From: Anthoceros angustus
Taxonomy: Eukaryota > Streptophyta > Anthocerotopsida > Anthocerotales > Anthocerotaceae
Assembly: GCA_010909165.1 (NCBI GenBank)
Contig: MU008161.1
Coordinates: forward strand, 1,674,001-1,738,000
Direction: 5' to 3'
DNA: 64,000 nt
Made by a program: the position numbers and the translations under genes
Notes under the pieces: generated by a model
Seen by the model: only the letters and a program-made list of their open reading frames with translations
What the model was told of the DNA's origin: nothing
Databases searched by the model: none
Shown: one piece after another, positions 1 to 13,200 of the stretch
Layout: each line of letters begins with the position of its first letter
Position numbering within the stretch: the stretch's first letter is position 1

Positions 1-654
<654 letters not shown>

Positions 655-1891
655 ATTAAGCATGTCCACCAGGCTGTTGGGTGCTCACAAACTCATGACG
701 TGCTCCACCTCTAATTTTTCAGCTGGCCCCTCTTCTGTACTTTTTTCAACCTATATGGTGAAGATTTGCTCAGCGAGAACTGGCTCTGGGCACTTCGCTG
801 GCCTGCCGTCGTTTGCCACGCACAAATGTCATGGGATCGGGCACTCTATGGTCATGCCTACTTCGTATCAGGGCTTCAGTCCTGCCTCGATTCCGGTCCC
901 CGTTTCTGTAAAGGATAGACCGGGACAGGCGGTCGGTGAAGTTGCCAGTCCCGATCCCGGTACCTCGATCTTTCGGGGGACTGACGCTCGTAGAGATTTA
1001 TGAATCGTATAAATTATGTTTACGATCAATTATTAATGTAATTGCTTAATTTAAATTTCATAGTTTCTGGTTCATATTAGAAGAAATTTAATATGATTTC
1101 AACATACCGGAAGATACCGGTCCCCGGGACCGAAAGAGTAGCCGGTCAAAATGGACCCCTGCTTCGAACGACATGCCCTGCTGGGCATTCATGAGCCGTG
1201 GACCACATTTTTCACAACCAGTCCGTCAAACGTGAGCATCCATCAAGATGGCGCACGTCGAATACAAGACAACCACGCCACCACGACAAAAAATTTCAGG
1301 TTCAACACCGCAAGCCAGCACATTAGCATGCACCTGCTGCCCAGATTTTTAAGTCCGATCCACTTTCAGAAGGCCGATGGCACCAGTGTGCCAACCGCAT
1401 CATTCGCGCGAAGAATTGACGAAGTATCCCAGACCTTAGGGTCTGCAAACAGAAGAACGCAAAGGTTGTCAAGAGATAGGTAGAGGACGTCCATGGCCAA
1501 AACTGTCCACCTCATTCGCACCTCGTTCCTAGAATCCTTGATCCGCAGCAGTGAACAAGTTTTGGACGCTGATTAGGTCTCAGGAGACGATAGGTATTCA
1601 GACTTCCAAACCTGACTACAGCCCATGAGACTGGGGGCTACACTGGTAGGTGCAGCTACCTCATCACCCGAAGTATTTCGTCTTCATGGTGCAAAGGGAT
1701 ATCCCACACTGCTTTCGATGCAAGGATTCCACTGGCACCACAACCTGGAGTCTGGCGTGCGCAAACCGAAATATCTCATGACTCGCATCCTAACACCAGA
1801 CTTCTTGGTACGACAAAGCTTTGCAGGGAACCTGTCACGACTGTCAATATGTAATCTATTTCCCTTCTGGATTCTGGAAACTGGCAGTGCA
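655..1891. other. intergenic, 3' flanks of two convergent genes
   Basis: This is the space between the L10 stop and the stop of the opposite-strand GT61 gene, so it contains both 3' UTRs. Short ORFs here have no recognisable domain. A palindromic GC patch with repeated 'ccggt/cccgg' words lies at about 890-990 and 1110-1150. I see no RNA gene or transposon. Confidence 0.5.
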
Positions 1892-4414
1892 CTACATCCA
1901 GTTTGAGTTCTCCTGGTCGCAGGCATAGTCGACGTAACAAATGTAATACCCCCGTTGGTCTCCAAAACTCACCCAGTTTCCCCGGCACATGTCTTTGACT
2001 CCAGAAATCCAAGGCTGGCACCTACCCTTTCCTACAAGACGCTCCACCTCTTCAAACAACTCGGATGAGACCCTGTCCTTCAGGCCTCTCCTCTCAATCT
2101 GCAAGACCAGCTCCCTGCCAATGGCTATCAACTGCCTCAGTTCTGTAAGATCTTGGGCAGTCAGCTCAACGCTCCTCTGCTGGAGAAATCTATCTTTACA
2201 CTCGGCATGTTTCATGCAACTCATGTACTTGTACCTAGCAAAACGTTGGTCCTTCTTTTGGACTGTTCCCTGCAAACACTGGTGGCCCAGATACACCAAG
2301 CCGGTATCTATGCTTTGAGTTTCGTAGATTCTCAGTGCAACATTGTAGGGTATCACTTCCACCAGCACTGATCGTTTCCTTGCGTACATGGTTGGATTCA
2401 TCAGGCTGGTTCCGTGCAGCCCAATAAACAAATCTGCTTTTTGAACAGCCCAAAATTGCTCCTGGAATGACACCTCATTGAAGTCAACGATTGAGGTACC
2501 AAATCCCGTTTCCTGTAGAATATCTCTGAAAGCTTGTTCACTATCTGGAAAGAACGTCCTACGCTTGCCATTGCGCACCAAGTAGAGTAGTACCGGTGCA
2601 TTAGGCATCTCCATCTCACGCATAGTTCCTGACTGATTCACATTCAGATACAGGTCCTGCAAACTTTTCCTCACATGATCTGCAGTGATCATTCCACCAG
2701 GGTACTGGGTTGCCTGCATGCACATTACGGTCAAAGTCACACCCTCATCGAGTGAACAAGTACAGCGTAGAGGCACTGCATGGATTCTTCACGTTTTTCT
2801 GACTCACCTTAAACAATCCAGGTATGACAACCTTTTCGAAACACATCGGCTCGTGGTCAGATGCGATCAGTTCATCCCAAATCATTCCAATTTTCACTCT
2901 GCCCTCTCCGGCAAACATACTGCCTAAAAGACTGTTCGTAGTCAATCCCTCCTTCACAACATTCCTGAGCAGCCTGGAGAGGGTGTGTGCCACATACATT
3001 GCAAAGAAGCTGTGCAAATTCTCTACCCTCAAGCGAAACTGTTTCCATACATTATCGTGCTTGAGCACCAAGACTCTATCTACAAAGTCCGTGTACATTG
3101 GAAAACTGAGGTTGTTGAAAACCAGCAAGCCGTTCACCTTGCCTGCGGGCAGACAGTCAGGTGGCTATCAGCAGGCAAGTAGGATAAGCTTAAAGGTCAG
3201 AACAGAAGCAAGAGGATCACAATCTTTCTCATACCAATAAAGTGCGCGACGTTCAGACTGGATTTATCCAGATGAAGGATTGTTGAGGTGCCATTCCACC
3301 ATGTCACATTCCTCTCCTGCAACCACTCATATGTCGTCGTGGCCTCTTCCAAGTGCGTCTCTTCGAACATTCTTCTCCTAACATCATACGATCCGTCATC
3401 ACACGCAACGGGCTCAAAACCGCTCCCTGGTGCTGCATCCTGGCCTTCCATGCATGTCTCAGCGCCTACAAAGAGGAGGTGCGTGCTGTTGAAGCATAGG
3501 CTGCGAAACTCGTAGTAGGTAACCCGCGAACCGAAGTCATTACGGAGAGAGTAAAGTGAGGTCACCGTGTGGTCCGACCGTATTCTCCCATTGACAACAT
3601 CCAGTCCCTCTCCATGCCGCGTCCACTCAGAGGAGCCTACCGTCCTGATCACGCCACCTGATGCTGATGCGGTGCCTTTCCGCGATTCCCGTCGCGCGGC
3701 AGAAACGTCCACCTTCTCAACAACATTGCCACTGTCCGCTACATCTTCAATTTCATCCGACGCTTCCGCATCCGCCTGCGGCATCTGCCGCACAACATTC
3801 GGCACCACGAACTTAGCGTCACGCGACCGATCTTCCACTTCATGAGAAATCACTGTGCTAACCGTGGTGAAGTAAGCCTTTGAAAGAACATCCCTGTGAG
3901 CAGGCGGAGGAACCTCCGCATCAAACCGTCCGTCCCCGACCTCAACGTCCCTGGACGACAGGCCAAGAAAGAAATCCGCACACCGATCCGACATAGCTCG
4001 GGACCGCATTCCGACCATAAAGAGCCTGCAGGGAATGTAAACCGCACTGTCCGGAAACAGCCTCTCCTCCACCACCGGAAACATGGAAGCGAGAGAGATG
4101 GAGCTGATGACAAGAGACGAAGCCGAGAGCAGCAGCGAAACAAGCAGCAACAGATTGACGCATCTCCCCCTGCCACCATAACAGAGCCATCGCCTCCGGC
4201 TCCTGCTCGTCCCGCCCGAGCTCAGCGACACTCCGGGAAGCAAGCCCCGGGAACCGACGGAGCGGACAGAGGTGCCGGATCTGGCTCCCCCCCCGCTGCT
4301 GCCGGATCTCTCCATCCCTCCCACCGCGTCTTCTCCCGATCCACTCCTCTCATCCACCCGATCCAGCAAGCGCAGCCCGCGCCGTAGACGCAGGGGGGCC
4401 GATCCGGTGCTCAC
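1892..4414 (-). CDS. GT61-family glycosyltransferase (EOGT/XYLT/POMGNT2-like)
   Basis: Predicted Golgi/ER type II glycosyltransferase. Exons on the minus strand are 4414-3238, 3142-2808 and 2713-1892, giving 777 residues with consistent phases (G|GC, then phase 0). The N-terminus is Ser/Gly/Arg-rich. A single hydrophobic anchor follows (CVNLLLLVSLLLSASSLV, around residue 90), then an acidic variable stem, then the catalytic region. GT61 hallmarks in exon 3 are VLLYLVRNGKRR, an acidic 'FNEVSFQEQF' stretch, and the DLFIGLHGTSLMNPTMY motif with LVEVIPY after it. The family transfers xylose or GlcNAc in N-glycan, O-GlcNAc or cell-wall pathways; the substrate cannot be told here. The first ATG at 4414 is assumed, and later Mets are possible. 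Confidence 0.85.
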
Positions 4415-5639
4415 AGATCCGGCGCGTCATGGCCGCCCGGCTCCTGGATGCTGAGCGGACGCTGCGACGGTGGACGATTCCAGCGCATTCTGGGTGCAGC
4501 GGAGGCGGCCCGGGGGCATCCTTGGGCCGCATTGCGCGCGATGGCGTGTGCGGAGGACCTCGGAGTGCGGCGCTGGAGGAGTGGGGAAAGCCATGGGGTC
4601 GGCAGACAGGCTGCCGAGCTCGCCCGCAACAGCTGGAAGACGGTGACAAAAAGCGAAATTGGTCTTCACCTTTCCCTGCACATGCGGCACCATCATCTTT
4701 TTTTGTCCCTTTTTCGCTCTTTTGGCCCGGTGAACCCGGTCCGGTCGGGACTCTGCACTCGGAATCTGGCCCCACCCGCAATCCACCACCAACTCCTAAC
4801 TCCGTGACGCCTCGCTTTCCTAGGTCCTGTCCATTACTACACCCATTTCCATTACCTACCCACATACAATCCAACGCACCGACCCGACGGTTCTTTAATT
4901 TTAAGTACCATAGTTACTAGAACATATATTTATAAATAGCTTATATATTAACATACAAAATATTTTTAGTTCCTCCCAGGCACATCCTAGTGGTTTCATA
5001 AGTTACCAACTACACCACCATTTCATAAACTTGTTATATTTTTGGTTCATCATAATATTTTGTGTACTCTTGATCTTACTCACACCTTTACTCATTACTG
5101 TCGGTATATTTTTCATTCACCATAACATTCCATGTACTCTTGATCTTACTCATACCTCTACTTATTATTGCGAGGCACTCTTGTTTCCGTGCACTCCATT
5201 CCCATCCACTCCCATTCGAGAGGTTCGCAATATCCTGTAGAAGAGATCCTTGAAGGACATGATGAGAAGGAGGCGGAGCAACAACTTGCATCTCGCCTAT
5301 TAATAACGTCTACTCCTTACTTAATAGATATACGCAAAAAGAAAAAACGTATTTTAAATTATAGAACGAATACATCATGTTAGGCGAAACTACTTTCTTT
5401 CCTTTTATGAAAGCACCAAACAGTTGCTTACATGTAACCCAATACCATTCAATGAGCCGTCCAGCTTCATGATAATATATGATTTATGATTAAAAGTTTT
5501 ATATGTTTAATTTTACGTGTTTATGTAAATTTTTATTTTATTTAAAAATTAGTAAATCAAAATTAAAGTTACATCCTAGACTCAAATGTTTCAAGGGCAG
5601 AATATTATTAAAATGAGGGGTTGACCTTTAAATTAAGTG
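4415..5639. other. promoter/intergenic region upstream of the GT61 gene
   Basis: The GC-rich half (4415-4870) is probably the 5' UTR and promoter of the minus-strand GT61 gene. From 4880 the sequence becomes strongly AT-rich and holds a two-copy tandem repeat (listed separately). No ORF here resembles a protein I recognise. Confidence 0.4.
5031..5170. repeat. two-copy tandem repeat, about 70 bp unit
   Basis: Two adjacent imperfect copies each contain 'tatatttttsrttcaycata' then 'gtactcttgatcttactca' then 'ctctacttattattg' or 'tttactcattactg'. It is AT-rich, non-coding and of unknown function. Confidence 0.75.
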
Positions 5640-6660
5640 TTTTGTGATCCATGCATCCCATCACTTGTCTGAACCCGGCTTGGCTCGTGTTCCTTGTCTG
5701 CAGGCAGCTCACAACACTTGCTGTACACCTTGTGGAGCAGGTGATTTATCACAATCATCTGGTAATTGTTGACGGGGGCCTGGTCCCCGGCCTTATGAAT
5801 GAGATGGACATCCGATTTCCCCCAAGATGTTGGTAGGCATCCTGTCTTGTATGTTTTGTTGAATAGCTTTGCAAGGACCTCTGGAAGGGCTGTTGTGAGT
5901 GTTGCCTTGAGAAGGAAGCTCTGCTGTCAGTCCAAGCCTGTCCGCTGCCTTCTCGTTTTTCAGTCTTGCCAGAGCTGTTTTTATCTCTATAGCATCGAAC
6001 TGGAAGGTCGGGTCAACAGCTTCCAAGGTGGTGGGCTCGGCATGCTGCGCTTCCATCGAGTCGTACAAAAGCTTGCTGTAGTCGTACCATTCTTGTTTGT
6101 CCACTGTGGGGCAAGTTTTCTTCCTAGCCTTCAACACTTGCTAGAATTGCTTGGGTTTGTGGTGTAGCTGGTTGAGTAACTTGGAGTTGTGGGCAATGGG
6201 GAAAGCTCGCCTCCGCTTTCGGCAAATAAGTTTGTAGGTTTTCCTTGCTCGCTCCAGGCTGTCCGAATCCGTGGGGGGTTTGTGCCTGCCGGCAGTCCTT
6301 ACTGAACCAGGCGGGTAGGATGCTATATAGCCTTTCCCTGTTCATGGGCCTGCTTTGCTTTTCTTTATCGCCGATCGTAGCGCAGTGTGCAGTGCCTAGG
6401 ACTCTGGGAAGCTGGTTGGAGAGCTGTGCATGCAGCACTGCTGCAGAGGTCGTGTTGGGCTGGTAGGGTGTGGGTCCAATTCCCCTGTTCCGTTTCTTGC
6501 TTGCCACCTTCATATCAGTCTTTAACCAGAAGAGGAGCGGCCTGTGGTCCGAGCCAGGTAGAGAGGTACGTATTTACTTGAAAGTCAGTGATCCTGTCCC
6601 GGGCCTCGGGTCTGGCATACAAGTAGTCGACAGTGTTGTGTTTTCACTGCATATCAGTCG
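5640..6660 (-). mobile_element. decayed non-LTR (LINE) retrotransposon fragment
   Basis: Read on the minus strand from high to low coordinates, the order is that of a plant LINE ORF2. The end of an APE-type endonuclease comes first (HNTVDYLYARPEARDR, then GSDHRPLLFWLKTD with the SDH catalytic motif, near 6640-6510). A basic linker follows, including RKAYK-like residues at 6240-6130. Then comes the start of the reverse transcriptase (IEIKTALARLKNEKAADRLG near 5990-5930; PTSWG and NNYQM near 5840-5760). Frameshifts and stops break it, and the RT catalytic YADD region and the 3' tail are not seen, so it is a dead internal fragment. Confidence 0.8.
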
Positions 6661-7470
6661 GCAAGCCATCCCTACCCCTTCTTGTCACCTTCTGGGCACA
6701 GGTGAACTTCCTTGTGTGAGGGAATTTTCTGATGCCATTGTATAGGCGCATGTCGTGGCGGTCTAGCATGGCTGTGAAGGGATTGATGTAACTTCACATG
6801 GAGTGCGGAGGGAGGTGCCCGGGTCTTCAGATTTTTCAGGGATTGCGGCAAGGGTTTGGGAGTCGGAGCGGATCCCAGATGTCGCGGGCGCAAGAGATCT
6901 AAGGCACTGGTTGTGACCTTGCAGGTCACATGTGTGGTTGCGGGATGGGTATCTGCTATCGTTGTCGGAATTATACTGTATAAAAAAATGGGAGTTATAA
7001 AATCAGATAAAATTCAAAATTCAAAAGGATTGGGAACAAAAAACAACTAGGTCTGGATGTGAATGGTAGGTATATCAAACATGACTTCCCACGCGAGGAG
7101 AGGAGGAAAAATAGACCCATACAAGTGCAGAGCCTGGCAGCCTGGCCACACGTCTCCGAGAAATCCAACACTTCCAAACTTCCACCATTTGCAAATTGCA
7201 ATAAGTGGTGGGAAGCAAGCTTCCCAGACTTGCGGCGAGCAGCTTGAAGTGACGGGTCAGGCAGCCCCTGCCTGGCCTCCTTGCGCAACTTAACTTGCAA
7301 GAAGCACATCACGGTTTGTGACTCGGGCTTGATCGGTTCGTGTCACTCGTTTGTTCCAGCTCCGTTCACAAATAGTGCAATACACAGACGAAGTGCAACC
7401 TGATCACACTGGCAGGTAACCAGTGGACGCCTATTGGCACATGCTCCTCGCAAGCGCTCTGTTTCCGAGT
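6661..7470. other. intergenic, no gene seen
   Basis: ORFs in this stretch are short and unlike known domains. The left part may still be worn LINE sequence. The right part is the promoter region of the PET117-like gene. Confidence 0.4.
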
Positions 7471-7656
7471 ATGGATAAGAAGGCCACGGCATTCCTAGGA
7501 CTAGTTGTGGCGCTCACGGGAGCCGGAATCCTGGCTGTTCACCGGTTGCAGGTGGAAGAGAGACAGAATCTGCACCGCGGTGTGCTGCGTGACGAGCAGC
7601 TTCTTGCTCTCAAGGAGCAGCAGTTGCAACAACAGGTTGAAGAGAATCGCGGGTAG
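7471..7656 (+). CDS. PET117: PET117-like cytochrome c oxidase assembly protein
   Basis: Small single-exon protein of 61 residues. It starts MDKKATAFLG and has one membrane segment (about residues 6-24). The family signature AVHRLQVEERQNLHRGVLRD follows, then a charged helical tail. PET117 is a mitochondrial inner-membrane/matrix factor that acts with COX15 in heme A supply for complex IV. An in-frame ATG 48 bp upstream (7423) would add 16 residues. I prefer 7471 because family members start just before the membrane segment. Confidence 0.8.
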   Translation: MDKKATAFLGLVVALTGAGILAVHRLQVEERQNLHRGVLRDEQLLALKEQQLQQQVEENRG

Positions 7657-7978
7657 CGGGGTCAAGCGCGTGCAGTGACTTCAAGAAGGTATTCTGGATG
7701 GTGGATTGCAAAACGGAACGGGGGAAAGCCGAATGCAATCAGATGCACAGTAAAGCCATGTCATGTCAGCGATGTTCAACGAATTGTGCCTAAGCATGAT
7801 AGATTCTCTGACTCCCCGCCACTCAAGTAGCCGTGTCCAGGTGACTGCATCGTTGCTGCCTCAAACACAACAGGGTGACACGAACCAGGCCTTGTTGTGA
7901 CATGACGGCGGCAAGGTTAGAACGCGGTCGGTTGTGATAAGAAGAAGGCACGATAGTAATTTTGCTTCAGCTTTCAAG

Positions 7979-8351
7979 ATGCAGGGCGGGATCGGTTCGC
8001 CATCTAGGGCCACTGCCAGCACGCCTCCTCCGGCTTCCAGCAGCCAGCCCCCTCCGTTGGACGAGCCTGTGTTTGCGCATCTGGCGGAAGAGCTCACCTT
8101 GGCGGAGGATCGCAAAGCCGAGACTGAGCAAGGTGAAGCGCTGTCAAAACCCTAGACTGGGCTCGATATTGTATGCCTTTCAGTGTCACAAATTCTTGTT
8201 TACGCCACCTTCTGGTTTTGAGCTTTCAAGTGGTTCATGTCCAGCTCTGATGGAGGATCTCACGAGCTGGCTGAAGAAGGAAGAAAAGGCTTTGGAAGCT
8301 GATGCCTGGATGTTTGCTGCTCCTCGTTCTCAGCTGTCTGTCATATCTTGA
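7979..8351 (+). CDS. small unrecognised two-exon protein
   Basis: Exon 7979-8132 and exon 8245-8351 join across a GT-AG intron, with the split codon giving Ala, to make an 86-residue protein. The N-terminus is Pro/Ser-rich. A helical acidic region follows (PVFAHLAEELTLAEDRKAE). After the splice comes ALMEDLTSWLKKEEKALEA, then DAWMFAAPR. Read unspliced, the first exon hits a stop 23 bases after the donor, which supports the intron. I do not recognise the family. It lies between PET117 and FTA on the same strand and could be a separate gene, or a 5' transcript part of the farnesyltransferase gene with a different frame. Confidence 0.5.
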
Positions 8352-8585
8352 CTTCATTTTCGAACCTGGCTTGCAACTCGGACTTAGCCTTAGCTCTTGA
8401 GTCCAGTCATGTACTGTGAAGCTTCTGGAGTATTTTGTCCATTTTGGGGTACATAGCGTCACTCTCATAGTGCGCACACCTCGTAGGGTTTGGTAGCTTG
8501 AAGAACTATCTATTTGTACTCTTCTTTCGCCGGGTTCGTCATATCATTCGCACTCTACCCCGTCAATCCTTTGTTTCTCCGAGTT

Positions 8586-9954
8586 ATGGTTCAGAAAATT
8601 GCAAGTGAGGTTTCGTCGGAATGCGTGAGCTTCAAAGACAGGCCAGAGTGGGCTGACGTGACGCCCGTTTCTCAAGATGATGGACCCAATCCAGTTGTGC
8701 CCATTGCTTACACAAGTCAGTTTAGGGAGGTCATGGACTACTTTCGTGCAATTCTTGCTTTGGATGAGAGGAGTGAACGAGCTCTCGGTCTCACAGCCGA
8801 AGTGATTTCTTTGAATGCTGCAAACTACACGGTATGGCTCCAGCATGTGTGTTCAACTGCTTGGAAACGTACGCCTGGTAAGATGTCTTTTACGTTTTCT
8901 TGGACTTGAAGCTGACCCCTTTGGCTAAACAGGTTTGGTATTTCCGAAGGCTCGTATTGGAGGCAATACAAGGAGACCTTGAAAAGGAGCTAACCTTCAT
9001 CGAGACTGTGACAAAAGTGAACTTCAAGAACTATCAAATCTGGTAAATGGAGGTTACCTGTCTGTCCATCATTTACTTGTTTCTGGATAGTCCGCTCATG
9101 CGTTCAAAGTGACACCTGCAGGTACCATCGGCGATGGGTTGCCACCAAAATAGGTCCTGGGTGTGTTCCTGGGGAACTACAGTTCACGGAAGCAGTTCTT
9201 CGAAATGATGCTAAGAACTATCATGCATGGTCCCATCGTCAGGTGAGTGGTTAGGCAGTGTGCTATCACGCACCTCGAATCTCCCCCATGACGTTTCTTA
9301 TGTCTTCCTCAACGCTTCCTTGTTCATAGTGGGTCTTGAAGGAGTTCGGAGGCTGGGAAGCGGAGCTTGACTTCTGTGACAAGCTGTTAACTGATGATGC
9401 GTTTAATAACTCTGCATGGAACCAGGTGAACTTCTCACAAGCGGTCCGCATTTCTGTGCTGCACACCGTGCTTTTTTCCTCTCAACTGAAGAACCTGACA
9501 TTTTTTTTTGCTCCTGTAGCGTTACTTCGTCGTTACAAGAAGTCCGTTGTCAGGAGGTTTGGCAGCAGCTAGACAGTCCGAGGTTCAGTATTGTGCCAAA
9601 CTGATAAAAACCGCACCTTCCAACGAGAGTCCGTGGAGGTATCTCAGGGGACTCTTTCAAGACGACAAAGTTGGTATGGTGAAGGAGCGTGCCGTCAGTA
9701 ATTTGTGCACAGAAGTGTTAACAGCGGATCCGTACTGCATACATGCACTAAGTTTTGTCATGGATCTTCTGGGACTAGGGTTCCACCCGACTCCGACTAC
9801 TCACAAGATGTTGCTTGAAGCGTTAGAAGCAACCGAGGCGGGCTCACCTCTAGAGCTTGCCTCTGTTTTATGTCAGCGGTTAGAGAAGCTAGATGCTATA
9901 CATGCCAGATACTGGGCTTGGCGGAACAACATGCTTCCACCATCTCTTGTGTGA
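8586..9954 (+). CDS. FTA: protein farnesyltransferase/geranylgeranyltransferase type I alpha subunit
   Basis: Shared alpha subunit of farnesyltransferase and GGTase-I, which prenylate C-terminal CaaX cysteines in the cytosol. Five exons: 8586-8831, 8933-9042, 9122-9242, 9330-9425 and 9520-9954. Phases agree throughout and give 335 residues, the usual plant length. PPTA helical-repeat motifs appear in order: [63 protein letters not shown] and [12 protein letters not shown]. Before them is a conserved [12 protein letters not shown] opening. The start at 8586 fits family length; an in-frame ATG at 8514 would add 24 hydrophobic residues and is less likely. Confidence 0.93.
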
Positions 9955-10266
9955 GGAAACTTTGGGCACAATGTTAATGAGCAATTACTTCCGTCATCCT
10001 TGTCTCCCTACTCAAACTAGCGTAACGAAGCCCGCACTTCCTTCAGTAGGCTTGAAGTCCCTAAGGCTCTCTTCTCGCAAGTAGCTTCGTAAGGAGCTGC
10101 ACAATGGAAACATTGGGGTCAAACAGCGTCCGGAGCTCCTGGCATGCTGCCGATTCCCACTGGGATTTTCGTGATTGCGAAGCAACGGGGCCAGGTGGTT
10201 GAGGTCCATCTGGATCTGCTGTTCAAATGCAGACCTTAAGGATTAAAGATCCTTACGTGCCCACGT

Positions 10267-13200
10267 GTGGCTTCACGACCAAAGCTGAGAGGTTGTTACC
10301 TTTGTTGCTTGCATTGGAGTGGGAGGAAATTTTGTTCTGGCTCTGACGTGACCACTTGTGGCCTTCACAGGATCCAGGTCATCCCCGAGGGTGCTCCTGA
10401 CATACAGAAATTATGCAGAGAGGGACGACTGAATAAGGCGCTGCTTGCCCTCCAGTGCATTGATCAGCAGGGCAGGGCTCCCTCGGTGGAAGTTTACAGG
10501 GGCCTATTGTATACGTGCATGAAACAAAAGGCCTCCGCTGAGGCCAAGCAGGTGCATGCTCATTTGACAAAGCATGGGTTGGAGTTGAACACTGTTCTGG
10601 GAAATCTTGTGGTGGCCACCCTCATCAAGTGTGGGAGTCTTGCGGATGGATGCCATCTGTTTCGAAGTTTGTCTCACCGGACAGCAGTATCTTGGACGGC
10701 CATCATTTCAGGGTATAACAATGCTGGACAATGTAAGGAGGCTCTCTCATGCTATGAGCAGATGGAACTGGAAGGTATCCAGCCCAACAATCATACATTT
10801 GTCAGCTTACTCAAAGCATGCAGCAGGTTGGAAGACTTGGAGGAGGGCAAGCGGATTCATGCTGAAGCCATCAAGCATGGGTTGGAAACAGATGGCTTTG
10901 TTGGCAGCTCCTTGGTTAGCATGTACGCGAAGTGCGGGAGTGTCAAGGATGCAGAGAATGTTTTTGACCGATTGCACCAGCGCACTGTTGTGTCGTGGAA
11001 CGCAATGCTTGCAGCGTATGCTCAGCAGGAGCAAGGAGGAAGAGCCTTGCATATATTTGCTAAAATGCAAGCAGCGGGGATGAGGCCAAATGCCCGTACC
11101 CTTGTCAGCGCTCTACAAGCGTGTGCCTCCCTGGCAGAGAACGCAGAAACTGGCCTTTTGCACGGGCTGAACTTGAAAGCGGAAGCCCTTCAAAAGGGAA
11201 AGGAGATACATGCTGAAGCTGTTACATGTGGGTGTGAATTGGATGTGTTTGTTGCAAGCTCTTTAGTTAGTATGTATGCAAAGTGTGGGAGCATCATGGA
11301 TGCACAGCAGGTGTTTGACGGATTGTCTAAGCGCGACATTGTGTCTTGGAATGCCATGCTCGCAGCATATACTCAGCAGGAAGAAGGAGAAAAAGGTTTG
11401 CTGCTCTATGACCAGATGCAAGCAGAAGGTATTGAGCCAAACGGTCGGACTTTTGTCAGCCTTCTTCAAGCATGTGGGTCCCTTGCAGGAAAGGAGGAAA
11501 GGACCCCCATAGCCCAGCAAAATGTCAAAGTCGATGCATTGAGAAGGGTTAAAGCGATTCATGCAGAAGTTGCAAGCAGGGGATTTGAATCAGACAGATT
11601 TGTTGGCAATGTTCTGGTTAGTGTGTATGCCAAATGTGGTAGTATCATGGATGCTGAACATGTGTTTGACAAATTGCACCACTACGATGTGGTGTCATGT
11701 ACTGCAATGATTGCAGCATATGTTGATGCGGACGAAGTCCAAAAGAGCCTGCAGATTTATGCTCAAATGGAGAAGGAATCTGTCCCCATCAACTCTCGGA
11801 CGTTTGTCAGTCTTTTCCAGGGCTGTAGCACGCTCGCAGAAAAGGAGGAGATTACTTTAATTTATTGTCAGAGTGTAAAACTAAATGCACTGCATCTGGG
11901 GAAGGAAATACATGCCAAAGTTGCTGTGAGAGGGTACGAAGGCGACGTCTTTGTTGGTAGCACTTTGGTAAGTATGTATTCGAAGTGTGGCAGCATCATG
12001 GATGCAAAACAGGTGTTTGATAAACTGACTTCCAGAAATGTTGTCTCATGGAATTCGATGATTGCAGCTTACATCCAGCAGGGCCAAGGAGAAGAGGCTT
12101 TAAAGATTTATTCACAGATGCAGCAGGAATTTGACAGGCCTGATGCCCGGACCTTTGTCAGTGCTCTTCAAGCTTGTAGCATCCTTGCAGAACAGGAGGG
12201 AAGTTCCTTCGTGGACGGGGAATATCTGAAAGTGAAGTCCTTGTTCATAGGGCGGGGACTACATTCTGAAGCTGCTACAAGGGGATTTGAATTAGATGTG
12301 TTTGTGGGCAATTCTCTGGTCAGTATGTATGCAAAGTGTGGAAGCATGATGGATGCTCGACATGTGTTTGACAGATTGCACTGCCGAGACGTGGTATCAT
12401 GGAATTCGATGATTGCCGCATATGCCCAGCAGGATGAAGGAGAGAAGGCGTTGCAACTTTATGTACAGATGCAGAAGGAAGGAGTAAGAGCAGTCGAAGC
12501 TACATTTCTCTCTGTCCTACACGCCTGCGGCAACACAGGAGCTCTGGATATCTGCAAGCAAGCTCACAGGGGCCTTGCAAACATTGGCACTGAGAGCAAT
12601 CTGCTGGTAGCAACCAGCCTAATCGACGCTTACGGCAAATGTGGCAGCATGGCACATGCTCAATTCGTGTTTGACTCACTGCAACAGCCGGACGTGGTGT
12701 CTTGGACTGCACTGATTGCTGGATATGCGCGGCAAGGAGACTGCAAGACGAGCCTACATTGCTACGAGCAAATGCGTTTGGCAGGTGTGAAGCCAAACAA
12801 AGTCACGTTTCTGGCGGTCCTCTCGGCATGCAGTCATGCTGGCATAGTAGAGAAGGGACTGGAGTACTTCGAAACCATGACTAGAGAGCTTGGCATCTGT
12901 GCAGAGCTTGAGCATTACGTATGGCTAATTGATCTCGTTGGCCGGGCAGGGCTGCTTAGCAAAGCAACAGAGTTTGTGCTCTCCATGCCAATGAAGCCTA
13001 CCATGCGTGTGTGGCTGTCCTTGCTGGGCGCCTGCCAGAAACATGGTAATGTGGAGCTCGGAAGAGATGCGTTTGATCATGCCGTGGCCTTAGAGCCAGA
13101 ACAAGCCGCTCCCTATGTCGTGATGTCGAATATCTATGCTGACGCTGGGATGTGGGAGCATGCCAAGGAGATAGATGAGAGGAGAAAAGGAAACCGCGCA

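Noticed and set aside
5793-6137. 114-codon minus-strand ORF as a host gene
   Set aside because: Its LARLKNEKAADRLGL stretch is the start of a LINE reverse transcriptase and the flanks continue the LINE.
10267-10269. GTG as start codon of the PPR gene
   Set aside because: Non-AUG initiation at GTG is not expected in plant nuclear genes; an upstream exon or later ATG is more likely.
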